A stretch of DNA of 36,076 bases. Origin: CAYONZ01 sp964405465 (GTDB lineage: Bacteria > Bdellovibrionota > Bdellovibrionia > Bdellovibrionales > JAMPXM01). Each line of letters begins with the position of its first letter. Position 1 is the stretch's first letter. The notes beneath the pieces were generated by a model that was given only the letters and a program-made list of their open reading frames with translations, was not told where the DNA came from and did no database searches. The DNA is taken from contig CAYONZ010000034.1 in NCBI GenBank assembly GCA_964405465.1, forward strand, positions 1 through 36,076, read 5' to 3'. Below are positions 15,257 to 23,242 of the stretch, piece after piece. The translations under genes and the position numbers were made by a program.

Positions 15257-17409
15257 AGGTCATTGAGGTTAAAAATCTAAGTTACAATTATCAAACCTCG
15301 GAGCTTGATGTCCCAGTTTTAAAAAATTTGAGTTTTGATATTTCAAGAAATGAAATGGTTGCGATCTGTGGTCGTTCGGGTTCGGGAAAATCAACACTGC
15401 TCTATGTGCTAGGTTGCCTTTTGACAACCTATAGAGGGCACGTGAAGATTTTTGGAGAAGATCTTCAAAGTCTGAACGACCAAGAGTTGGCCTATTTGCG
15501 TAATCGAAAGATCGGCTTTGTATTTCAGCAGTTTTGTTTGCTGCCGCATCTTTCAGTCGTTGAGAATGTGGAGCTTGCCAAGGACTTTGCGAATGTTGGG
15601 CCACCAGAGCAAAGAGCGAATGAACTGCTAACTACTTTACAGCTGAGTGATCATGCTGGCTATTTTCCTGGGCAGCTCTCGGGTGGGCAGCAGCAGCGCG
15701 TGGCTATTGCGCGGGCACTATTCATGAGTGGTGATTTAATTTTGGCAGATGAACCCACAGGCAGCTTGGATTCTCAGTCTGCAAAACAGGTGATGGCAGT
15801 TTTGCACGAAGCACATAGGAATGGCTCGACAGTCGTTGTGATCACCCATGATGCAATGGTGGCAAAAGAGTGCCAGCGAATTATTGAAATTGAGGATGGT
15901 CAGATTAAGTCCGATTCAAAAACAGATTTCTCGCCAGCGTTTGCTTTAAATACCTTGGCAAGTTCTGAACAGTTAGGGACTGAAGAGTCCGGGAAAAAAA
16001 TCAATCAGTCTGGTTTGGCTTTTTCGGAAGATCGGTCCACTGACGGGCGAGGTGGCAAAAAAAATCACCTCTTAGATTTCTCGCGAGTGGTGAAGTTGGC
16101 AATGCGAAATATTTTTGTCAATCGCACCCGCTCGGCATTGACGATGTTGGGTGTGGCGATTGGGGTGGCTGCAGTGTTTTCGATGCTCACTTTAGGACGG
16201 TTCACCCAAGACAAAATCATGGAGTCATATAACGATATGGGCGTCAATGATTTGATCATTCAAGCCTATGACGACTACTCGGGAAAATTAGGAAGCCGGG
16301 TCTTCACTGGTTTTCAGTTTGAAGAAGATGCAACAAAATTGCGGCAATTATTTTCATCTATTCAAGCGCTGTCGCCCTTGATGCATATTTGGCAAACCTA
16401 TGCTTCCTACGCCGGCGTGAAATTGGACAAAGAGGTCTTTGTTCAAGGGGTCAGTGCTGAGGGATTGTTTTTTCAAAATCGTGAGCTTTTAATCGGAAGG
16501 CCGCTTTCCGATTTTCATGTGCAAGCTGGCAATCCTGTTTGTGTCATTGGCTATCAACTTTATGCGAAGCTTTTTAATCGATCTGCGAATTTAAAGCAGA
16601 TTCTAAAACAAAATTTCGGCCAGAATAAGGGCCCCGCCCAGGGCTTCGGCCAGAACAAGGGCCCCGCCCAGGGCCCAATGCTTGGTCAAAATTTACAATT
16701 GGCACGTCCAGATTTGAACTTTGGTTGTCGGGTGATTGGAGTCTTGAAGAGTCAGCCCAAAGGACAAGATTGGGCTGATCCCGATTTAAAGGTTTTTATT
16801 CCGTACACTTACGCAAAAACTGTAGCGAATGCTTGGGAGCGAAGGGTTCAAACCTTGATGATCAAGGTTCGATCCGGAGAAGATGTTGAACTGGTGGGAA
16901 ATGGGATACGCAAATTTCTTTCGGTTCACTATGGTTCAGGTGTGGAAATTCACTTGAATACCAGTAGTATTTTGGTGGCGAAAATGAAACGGTTCATGGG
17001 ATTGTTCCGCACGCTGCTGGCGGCTATTGCGTTTTTGTCGCTCTTGGTGGGCGGGATCGGCGTGATGAACATGATGATGGTTTCGATATCAGAACGTCTG
17101 CGTGAAATCGGCGTGAAAAAGGCCTATGGAGCTTGTCAAACTGATATTCGTCGCCAGTATCTGACTGAGGCGATGGTGCTTTGTGGATTGGCAGGTGTTG
17201 TTGGTATTGCTGTCGGTTTTATTTTTTATGAGACCTTGTTTTTTGTCGGATCACGTTTGGTTCGACAAATTCAGTTCTCGTTTGTTTTTGACGGAGTGGC
17301 TTTATCTGTGGCGATGGTTTCTTCAGTTCTAGTTGGATTACTCAGTGGTCTCGTTCCAGCTCGACGTGCCGAGCGCCTTCAGGTGATCGAAGCACTGCGT
17401 AGCGAATGA
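15253..17409 (+). CDS. MacB-like ABC transporter (fused ATPase and permease)
   Basis: 718 aa. The ATPase domain (1-220) is intact: Walker A GRSGSGKST (40-48), signature LSGGQ (142-146), Walker B LILADEPTG (162-170) and His199. A polar linker (225-275) leads to TM1 (about 293-315), a large periplasmic domain (320-580), then three TM segments with the FtsX/MacB motif REIGVKKAYGA (about 617-627). MacB proteins work as mechanotransmitters that drive periplasmic substrates through TolC. The GTG start overlaps the adaptor stop. An exact 10-residue tandem repeat FGQNKGPAQG (455-464 and 465-474) sits in the periplasmic domain and is unusual. Substrate, such as a macrolide, peptide or lipoprotein, is not determined. 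Confidence 0.92.
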   Translation: MKVIEVKNLSYNYQTSELDVPVLKNLSFDISRNEMVAICGRSGSGKSTLLYVLGCLLTTYRGHVKIFGEDLQSLNDQELAYLRNRKIGFVFQQFCLLPHLSVVENVELAKDFANVGPPEQRANELLTTLQLSDHAGYFPGQLSGGQQQRVAIARALFMSGDLILADEPTGSLDSQSAKQVMAVLHEAHRNGSTVVVITHDAMVAKECQRIIEIEDGQIKSDSKTDFSPAFALNTLASSEQLGTEESGKKINQSGLAFSEDRSTDGRGGKKNHLLDFSRVVKLAMRNIFVNRTRSALTMLGVAIGVAAVFSMLTLGRFTQDKIMESYNDMGVNDLIIQAYDDYSGKLGSRVFTGFQFEEDATKLRQLFSSIQALSPLMHIWQTYASYAGVKLDKEVFVQGVSAEGLFFQNRELLIGRPLSDFHVQAGNPVCVIGYQLYAKLFNRSANLKQILKQNFGQNKGPAQGFGQNKGPAQGPMLGQNLQLARPDLNFGCRVIGVLKSQPKGQDWADPDLKVFIPYTYAKTVANAWERRVQTLMIKVRSGEDVELVGNGIRKFLSVHYGSGVEIHLNTSSILVAKMKRFMGLFRTLLAAIAFLSLLVGGIGVMNMMMVSISERLREIGVKKAYGACQTDIRRQYLTEAMVLCGLAGVVGIAVGFIFYETLFFVGSRLVRQIQFSFVFDGVALSVAMVSSVLVGLLSGLVPARRAERLQVIEALRSE
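16615..16674 (+). repeat. 30-bp tandem repeat inside the MacB-like gene
   Basis: Two head-to-tail copies (16615-16644 and 16645-16674) differ at one base (a T/C change in an Asn codon). Each encodes FGQNKGPAQG, and a partial third copy (LGQN) follows nearby. The repeat is far richer in G and C than the flanking DNA and keeps the frame, so copy-number change would alter the length of a periplasmic loop without breaking the protein. Confidence 0.9.
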
Positions 17410-17603
17410 TCACTTTTGGCCCTAATTGGGTGTTGAGATTTTGAATTGAAGCGACTCACCTTCGACATCAAGGCGACAGGGTGAGGGAATGTCTCTTCAA
17501 AGTAGATGGTGATTTTTTCGTTCATAAAATATTTGCAATTTTCTATGTGATTTGCGACGAGCGATGGCACAATAATAGAGCTTAATTTATTTGGAGGTTT
17601 TGT

Positions 17604-18149
17604 TTGAGTGAAATTGAAGTCCCACTTGAGAGCGTGCAAGAAGAACTACATCATCATGGGCAACATGCAAAGGAGTCTTGGGTTGGAAAAGTGGCATTGG
17701 CATCGGCGCTGTTTGCCGGAATTGCGGCTATTGCAGCACTCTTGGCGGGTCATCTTTCAAATGAGGCGATGATTGAACAGATTCAGGCCTCTGATAAATG
17801 GGCTTTTTTTCAAGCAAAGGGTGTCAAAGCCTCGATTTTAAAAACGCGCATGGAAATTTTGGAGTCCATGGGTAAGTCTTCGGTGGAGTCGGATCAAAAA
17901 AAATTAGATGAATACAAAGCCGAGCAAGAAGAAATATCTCATGAAGCAAAAGAGAAAGAGTTGGAGTCTCGCCATCATCTTCATGTGCATGAGACACTGG
18001 CCACGTCGGTGACGATGTTTCAGGTGGCCATTGCGATCGCTGCGATTTCGGTACTGACGAAGAAACGTCGATTCTGGTTAGTTGGCCTTGCCTTTGGCTG
18101 TATTGGATTGACGATATTTGTTTTTGGTTTGTGGAATTTAAAACATTGA
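17604..18149 (+). CDS. DUF4337 family membrane protein
   Basis: 181 aa. The TTG start is chosen because GGAGG lies 6 nt upstream. One TM segment (about 29-50) is followed by a helical, charged middle part (50-130) with QASDKWAFFQAKGVKA, the typical DUF4337 stretch, and then two TM segments (about 132-148 and 155-178). Two His-rich stretches stand next to membrane segments: HHHGQH near residue 16 and RHHLHVH near 122. The function of the family is unknown. The next gene, an ABC exporter, starts 15 nt after the stop, so both are probably in one transcript. Confidence 0.87.
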   Translation: MSEIEVPLESVQEELHHHGQHAKESWVGKVALASALFAGIAAIAALLAGHLSNEAMIEQIQASDKWAFFQAKGVKASILKTRMEILESMGKSSVESDQKKLDEYKAEQEEISHEAKEKELESRHHLHVHETLATSVTMFQVAIAIAAISVLTKKRRFWLVGLAFGCIGLTIFVFGLWNLKH

Positions 18150-18164
18150 TGAAATGGGGACCCA

Positions 18165-19940
18165 TTGTTTAAAAAAAATGAATTGGTCAAGCAAAATGAA
18201 AAAGTAGAATCCGAAAAATCTAAGCTTTGGTTACGTATTTTGAAGCTCGCCAAACCTGAAAAGACGGCTTTACTTTGGGGAACCTTGTTTTTGATTATCA
18301 GCTCGGGCGCGAATCTGGTTTATCCACAGATGGTACGAACGATTCTTGATCAAGCTCTTTCGGTTAGAGAACTTTCTCGGGTGAATCAGGCTGCACTGGT
18401 GATTTGGTTGGCGTTTGTGATTCAAGGTGTGGCGTCGAGTCTTCGGTTTTATTTGTTTACCCTTGCGGGTGAGCGAATTGTCATGCGGTTACGTTCACAA
18501 CTCTATGGGCACATTCTTGATCAAGAGTTGGCATTCTTTGATTTTCATCGAACTGGTGATTTAATGAGTCGCCTTTCCGCCGATTCAACTGTGCTACAAA
18601 ATGCGGTGAGTGTGAATATTTCGATGGGCCTTCGAAATCTTGCCGGCGCCATCGGCGGGCTTGTTATGATGATTTACACGTCACCTCAATTGGCAATGGT
18701 GATGTTGGTTGTGGTGCCGCCTGTCGGCCTTGGGATTGTGTTTTTTGGCAAACGTATTCGCGCTTTTTCAAAGCGCACCCAAGAAGCCCTTGGTGAGGCC
18801 TCGACAGTTTCTGAAGAGACTATTTCGAGTCTTCGAACGGTCCGGAGTTTTACCCAAGAAGAATTTGAGAAATCACGCTACAACTCGGCTTTGCAGAAAA
18901 GTTTAGAGACAGCTCGTGAACGTATTAAGCAAATCGCACACTTTATGAATCTTGCTTTTTTGGTCGGGTATACGGCGATCTCGGGTGTGATTTGGTTTGG
19001 CGGTCGGCAGATTGTGCAAAATCAACTCACTATTGGTGAGCTCACCCAGTTTTTGATCTATTTGCTAATGGTGTCGTTTTCGGTAGGTGCACTCGGCGGC
19101 TTGTGGGGAGATTTGATGGCCGCAGTTGGCGCTTCAAAACGTGTATTTGATGTTCTCGATAAAATTCCTGAAGTGGATCTTAAAAGTGGCCGGAAATTGA
19201 GTTCTGTGAATGGCGAAATTCGCTTTCAAGATGTGCAGTTTCATTATCCAACTCGCACCGATGTCGAGGTTTTAAAGAAAGTAAATTTTGTTTTAAAACC
19301 TGGTATGACCATGGCGCTGGTCGGGCAGTCGGGAAGTGGAAAGAGTTCGATCGCCAGCCTGGTGACCCGAATGTATGATCCACAACAGGGGCGGATTTTG
19401 CTTGATGGCGTGCCCATTGTGGAGCTTGAGCCGCAATGGCTAAGGCAGCAGATTGGTGTTGTATCCCAAGAACCAGTTTTAATTTCGGATACGATTGAGG
19501 CTAATATTTTATATGGAAATTCGAATGCCACGATCGAAGATGTTCATCGAGCGGCACAGCTTGCGAACGCCGAGATTTTTATCAAAGGATTTCCAGAGGG
19601 GTATCGAACACTGGTTGGTGAGCGAGGCATTCAGCTTTCAGGTGGACAGAAACAGCGCGTGGCCATAGCACGAGCGATTCTTAAAAATCCGCAAATTTTG
19701 ATTCTTGATGAAGCCACGAGTGCGCTAGATACAGAGAGCGAAGCCTTGGTTCAAGAGGCATTGAATCGATTGATGCAGGGGCGCACCACTTTGGTGATTG
19801 CTCATCGGCTTGCGACGATCAAAGATGCAGATTTGATTTTGGTCATGGAAAAAGGACAGATTGTGGAATCTGGTTCTCATGAGGCACTTTTGGCCCAGCC
19901 TGAAAGTGTCTATAAAAAACTCGTGGAACGTCAGGTTTGA
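18165..19940 (+). CDS. ABC exporter, MsbA/ABCB-like half-transporter
   Basis: 591 aa. The TTG start follows a GGGGA at short spacing. Six TM segments lie in residues 25-320. The ATPase domain (345-590) is complete: Walker A GQSGSGKSS (about 386-394), Q-loop VVSQEP, signature LSGGQKQR (about 490), Walker B ILILDEATSALD (about 510) and switch AHRLAT. Such homodimeric exporters flip lipids, lipid A precursors or drugs across the inner membrane. It resembles bacterial ABCB/MsbA closely but cannot be assigned to lipid A without a comparison. It contrasts with the degenerate exporter at 363-2267. Neighbours are DUF4337 upstream and mutM 31 nt downstream. Confidence 0.9.
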   Translation: MFKKNELVKQNEKVESEKSKLWLRILKLAKPEKTALLWGTLFLIISSGANLVYPQMVRTILDQALSVRELSRVNQAALVIWLAFVIQGVASSLRFYLFTLAGERIVMRLRSQLYGHILDQELAFFDFHRTGDLMSRLSADSTVLQNAVSVNISMGLRNLAGAIGGLVMMIYTSPQLAMVMLVVVPPVGLGIVFFGKRIRAFSKRTQEALGEASTVSEETISSLRTVRSFTQEEFEKSRYNSALQKSLETARERIKQIAHFMNLAFLVGYTAISGVIWFGGRQIVQNQLTIGELTQFLIYLLMVSFSVGALGGLWGDLMAAVGASKRVFDVLDKIPEVDLKSGRKLSSVNGEIRFQDVQFHYPTRTDVEVLKKVNFVLKPGMTMALVGQSGSGKSSIASLVTRMYDPQQGRILLDGVPIVELEPQWLRQQIGVVSQEPVLISDTIEANILYGNSNATIEDVHRAAQLANAEIFIKGFPEGYRTLVGERGIQLSGGQKQRVAIARAILKNPQILILDEATSALDTESEALVQEALNRLMQGRTTLVIAHRLATIKDADLILVMEKGQIVESGSHEALLAQPESVYKKLVERQV

Positions 19941-19971
19941 TTCGCGAAAAGAATGAAATGAAGGGGATCGT

Positions 19972-21030
19972 ATGCCAGAACTTCCAGAAGTAGAATCGGT
20001 TGTTCGGGGATTAAATAAAGTCTTGGCAGAAGGAGAAACGCCCGAAGTGGTTCGTCGTGCTTTGGCTTTTCGTAAAGATCTTCGCTTTGTCATTCCGCCC
20101 AAGCTTCTCAAAATGCTTCCAGGATCAGCTTGTCTTTCCGTTCAACGTCGCGCTAAATATATTTTATTTAATTTTCTAGGCCCCAAACATTGGGAATTGG
20201 TTAATTCGGTGTTGCTGCATTCCGAAGGTGAATCAAATGTACATAGTGGCATTGGATCTGCGGCTAATGCTTCTGCGATGGCGACCTTTCAAATGATCAG
20301 CCACCTTGGTATGACTGGTGCTTGGCGAATCGAGAAACAGAAGGGTTGGGAGAAACGACTGCATGATCATTTTGCTCTGGAGTTTGTCTCGAATCGGACT
20401 TTGGTTTACAATGATCCTCGGCGGTTTGGATATCTTGAGCTTGCCGAAAGACCGGCGCAATGGGCGGTGAACGCAAAAACTGAAGTCCATTCAGGTTCAG
20501 AAAGTCCTTCGACGAGTGGCCTTGAAGCGCCATCCTTCCTGGACATGAAGGTCTTTCCTCATCCACTTTTGGATAACCTTGGTCCTGAGCCTCTGAGTGA
20601 AGAGTTTTCGGGTGAATACCTATTCTCTCGTTCAAGGAAAAGGCAGGTTGCGATCAAAGTCTTTATTATGAATCAAAAAATAGTTGTGGGTGTTGGAAAT
20701 ATTTATGCTAGCGAGGCTTTGTTTCGCGCCCGAATTCACCCTGCAAAATTAGCGAAGCACTTGAGTTTGCAGGAGGCGCAAAGATTAGTTGCCAGTATTC
20801 GACACATTCTTGGGTTGGCGATTCGCGAAGGTGGATCTTCAATTCGTGATTATAAAAATGTGGAGGGTGCCAGTGGTGGATTTCAAAATCTTTTTCAGGT
20901 CTACGGTCGGGCTGGGGAGCCCTGTGTGGTTTGCCATACGAAAATCAAACAGGTCGTACTAGGGGGACGCAGTACCTTTTGGTGCCCCAGATGTCAGGCA
21001 AGAGTTGCTGGGCGAATTCTCAAATCCTAA
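19972..21030 (+). CDS. mutM: Formamidopyrimidine-DNA glycosylase (Fpg/MutM) with two insertions
   Basis: 352 aa, against about 270 in most homologues. The N-terminus MPELPEVE carries catalytic Pro2 and Glu3; Lys62 (RRAKY) matches the beta-hairpin lysine. The helix-two-turn-helix region contains VGVGNIYASE (239-248). The zinc finger is C318-x2-C321 with C338-x2-C341, with R333 in GGRSTFWC. It removes oxidised purines such as 8-oxoguanine and nicks the strand. The extra length lies in two places: about 72-105, between the hairpin strand and HLGMTG, and about 160-198, between the RRFGYLEL strand and LLDNLGPEPL. AAGGGG precedes the ATG. It follows the ABC exporter by 31 nt and shares its transcript. 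Confidence 0.95.
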   Translation: MPELPEVESVVRGLNKVLAEGETPEVVRRALAFRKDLRFVIPPKLLKMLPGSACLSVQRRAKYILFNFLGPKHWELVNSVLLHSEGESNVHSGIGSAANASAMATFQMISHLGMTGAWRIEKQKGWEKRLHDHFALEFVSNRTLVYNDPRRFGYLELAERPAQWAVNAKTEVHSGSESPSTSGLEAPSFLDMKVFPHPLLDNLGPEPLSEEFSGEYLFSRSRKRQVAIKVFIMNQKIVVGVGNIYASEALFRARIHPAKLAKHLSLQEAQRLVASIRHILGLAIREGGSSIRDYKNVEGASGGFQNLFQVYGRAGEPCVVCHTKIKQVVLGGRSTFWCPRCQARVAGRILKS

Positions 21031-21093
21031 TTGAGCCTCTTACTTAGGGTCTAGTTTAAGAATTTCTTAATGTGCCACTCTGTCGATTCTAAG

Positions 21094-21099
21094 TACAAT
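21094..21099 (+). promoter_or_regulatory. Possible -10 box of the M14 carboxypeptidase gene
   Basis: TACAAT matches the sigma-70 -10 consensus at five of six bases and stands 23 nt before the start codon. No good -35 box is seen at normal spacing. Confidence 0.3.
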
Positions 21100-21122
21100 A
21101 GAGTCTGGAGACTAAAGACCTC

Positions 21123-22217
21123 ATGGTTGATCAATCAGATTTTAATCCACGGCGAATCCCAGAATTGCATCGTCTAGAGAAGACGATCGAAATGTTTGGC
21201 CCGAGTGCTTCTGTTAAGATTGTCGATCGAGTATCGTACAAAAATTTTCAAATGCCACTTTACTCGGTTGCGCTCGGCACGGCCGACAAGTCTGCACCCT
21301 GTTTAGGAATTTTTGGAGGGGTGCATGGTTTGGAACGAATTGGCAGTGAAGTGGTGATTGCTTGGATGCACACTCTTGCGGAGTGTATGAAGTGGGATAG
21401 TGCTTTGCAAGAGACCTTAAGCCAAGTGCGCTTGGTCTTTATGCCGATTGTAAATCCGGTTGGCATGTATCGTACCTGGAGATCTAATGGCAATGGCGTG
21501 GATCTCATGCGCAACTCTCCAGTAGTGGGTGAGGATGAACCCCTGTTTTTGGTTGGTGGGCAGACGATTTCAAATCAGTTGCCTTGGTTTCGTGGTTTCG
21601 TCGAAAAATTCGAAGACATGGAAAAAGAGTCACAAGCGTTGTGCCGCGTGGTTCGCGATGAGTTGTTGCCCTCGCGATTTTCAATTGCACTCGATGTGCA
21701 CTCGGGTTTTGGTTCTATCGATCGCTTGTGGTTTCCCTATGCCAAAACCACCAGGCCTTGCCCACATTTGGTTGAAGTGACGGCATTAAAAGATGTATTT
21801 GATCGCAGCTATCCAAATCATGTTTATAAAGTGGAACCACAATCTGACTCTTATACGACCCATGGTGATCTTTGGGATTATATGTACGACCAACACCTCG
21901 CGGATCCACAAAGCATAAAAGGCAGCCAAGAAAAAACTTTTTTGCCCTGGACACTTGAGATGGGTTCATGGCTCTGGTTGAAAAAAAATCCGCGACAGCT
22001 GTTTTCGAGTCTCGGGCCTTTCAATCCTCTCTTGCCCCATCGACAGAAAAGAATTTTACGTCGTCACGTCATTCTTCTCGATTTCTTGCTTCGTGCTGTT
22101 CAGTCTCATGGCAAATGGATACCTCGGGATCTCGAAGACCGGTCGGTTGTTTTTAATCTGGCCCGGCGATGGTGGTATCCTAATTTAGGATCAGACTTTT
22201 TGGAGAACTCTAAATGA
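21123..22217 (+). CDS. M14-family zinc carboxypeptidase-like protein
   Basis: 364 aa without a signal peptide. The zinc ligands of the M14 superfamily are in place: HGLE (H68, E71) and H193 in DVHSGFG, with the catalytic Glu at E279 in WTLEMGS. Arg120 and the NGVDLMRN stretch (124-131) fit the substrate pocket. Members include carboxypeptidases, murein peptide amidases of the MpaA type and aspartoacylase-like deacylases, so a cytoplasmic peptide or acyl-amino acid hydrolase is likely; the exact substrate is not visible. The stop overlaps the next gene by 4 nt, linking it to an alpha/beta hydrolase. Confidence 0.82.
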   Translation: MVDQSDFNPRRIPELHRLEKTIEMFGPSASVKIVDRVSYKNFQMPLYSVALGTADKSAPCLGIFGGVHGLERIGSEVVIAWMHTLAECMKWDSALQETLSQVRLVFMPIVNPVGMYRTWRSNGNGVDLMRNSPVVGEDEPLFLVGGQTISNQLPWFRGFVEKFEDMEKESQALCRVVRDELLPSRFSIALDVHSGFGSIDRLWFPYAKTTRPCPHLVEVTALKDVFDRSYPNHVYKVEPQSDSYTTHGDLWDYMYDQHLADPQSIKGSQEKTFLPWTLEMGSWLWLKKNPRQLFSSLGPFNPLLPHRQKRILRRHVILLDFLLRAVQSHGKWIPRDLEDRSVVFNLARRWWYPNLGSDFLENSK

Positions 22218-23050
22218 GTGATGTTCATTTCTTATTACTCAGAGGCCTTGCTCGGGAAGCTCGTCATTGGGGCGAGTTTCCGAAAATGTTAGCGCAAGTC
22301 TCTGGCCAAAATACACCCCAGAACACAACACAGAATACATCGGCGGCATCACAGCAGAGTTCAACAAATATTATTTGTTTAGACCTGCCAGGAGCCGGAA
22401 AACGTTATGCTGAAGATTCGCCCGTGACTCTTGCCGAGACAGTCAAAGTTTTGCGAAATGATTTTTTGCGTGAAAAGAACCGCGTGCCCGACGCGAAGTG
22501 GGTGGTGGTGGCGATCTCACTGGGTGGAATGGTGGCTGTGGAGTGGGCCCGGCAGTTTCCCGAAGACTTTCAAGCTATGGTTTTGATCAACACCAGTTTT
22601 AAGGGATTTTCTCCAATGCACGAACGCTTGTGGTGGCCAGCCTATCCGAAGCTGTTGAAGATTTTTTTGAACATGCATTCCCACCAAAAACGTGAGTTGG
22701 CGGTGCTCGAGATGGTGAGTAATCGTCCGACAAACTATCAACCAGTGAGTGAATTGTTTGCCAGCTATTTGCTTGATCAGCCCTTTCAGGTCAAAAATTT
22801 TTTTCGCCAGATCCGTGCCGCTTTGAGCTTCGATCCGCCGGAGAGTTTACCTGCGAACTTGGCACTTCTGGTGATCAACAGCGTTCAAGATCGCATGGTG
22901 AAACCAACCTGCTCTGAGGAGATCCAGCGTCGTTGGCGGTGCACCTTTTTACGTCACCCTGACGCAGGGCACGACTTGCCCCTAGATGATCCTCAATGGT
23001 TAAGCGAGCGGATTCATGCCTGGGTGGGGTCTCAGGACTCTTTAAAATAA
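22214..23050 (+). CDS. Alpha/beta hydrolase
   Basis: 278 aa. The fold is shown by DLPGAGKR after strand 4, the nucleophile elbow AISLGG with Ser102, Asp226 in INSVQDRMV and His253 in DAGHD. The first position of the elbow is Ala instead of Gly. An Asn/Gln/Thr/Ser-rich insert (about 31-51) lies near the N-terminus between strands and is unlike the rest. No signal peptide is seen, so it is cytoplasmic. The 4-nt ATGA overlap with the M14-like gene suggests joint production; the two could process one compound in turn, which is inference. Confidence 0.85.
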   Translation: MSDVHFLLLRGLAREARHWGEFPKMLAQVSGQNTPQNTTQNTSAASQQSSTNIICLDLPGAGKRYAEDSPVTLAETVKVLRNDFLREKNRVPDAKWVVVAISLGGMVAVEWARQFPEDFQAMVLINTSFKGFSPMHERLWWPAYPKLLKIFLNMHSHQKRELAVLEMVSNRPTNYQPVSELFASYLLDQPFQVKNFFRQIRAALSFDPPESLPANLALLVINSVQDRMVKPTCSEEIQRRWRCTFLRHPDAGHDLPLDDPQWLSERIHAWVGSQDSLK

Positions 23051-23102
23051 GTTGAAAGCAAAATAGTCTGCTCCAAGGGGGGCCTTCGTCTGCTGAATAA
23101 AT

Positions 23103-23123
23103 CACCACCTTCTCTGGTGTTTT
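23103..23123 (+). terminator. Weak hairpin with T4 after the alpha/beta hydrolase
   Basis: CACCA (23103-23107) pairs with TGGTG (23115-23119) over a 7-nt loop, followed by four T. Outer CTGC and GCAG could extend the structure. It lies about 50 nt after the stop. Confidence 0.35.
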
Positions 23124-23242
23124 GCAGAGGGCCTTCACCTGAGTTTTGTGTTGAGTCTACATCTTGTTCATCGCATGCTGTCTCTGAAATATGGATCATC
23201 CTGCAGCAAATTGGTTCTCGAGCAGAATGAGAGGGGAAGAAG

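Noticed and set aside
17455..17485. CTCACC and GGTGAG inverted arms after the MacB gene, considered as a terminator
   Set aside because: Six-base arms with a 19-nt loop and no T tract are within chance expectation.
17379..17639. Minus-strand 86-codon frame between the MacB and DUF4337 genes
   Set aside because: It overlaps both genes, has no ribosome binding site and resembles no known protein.
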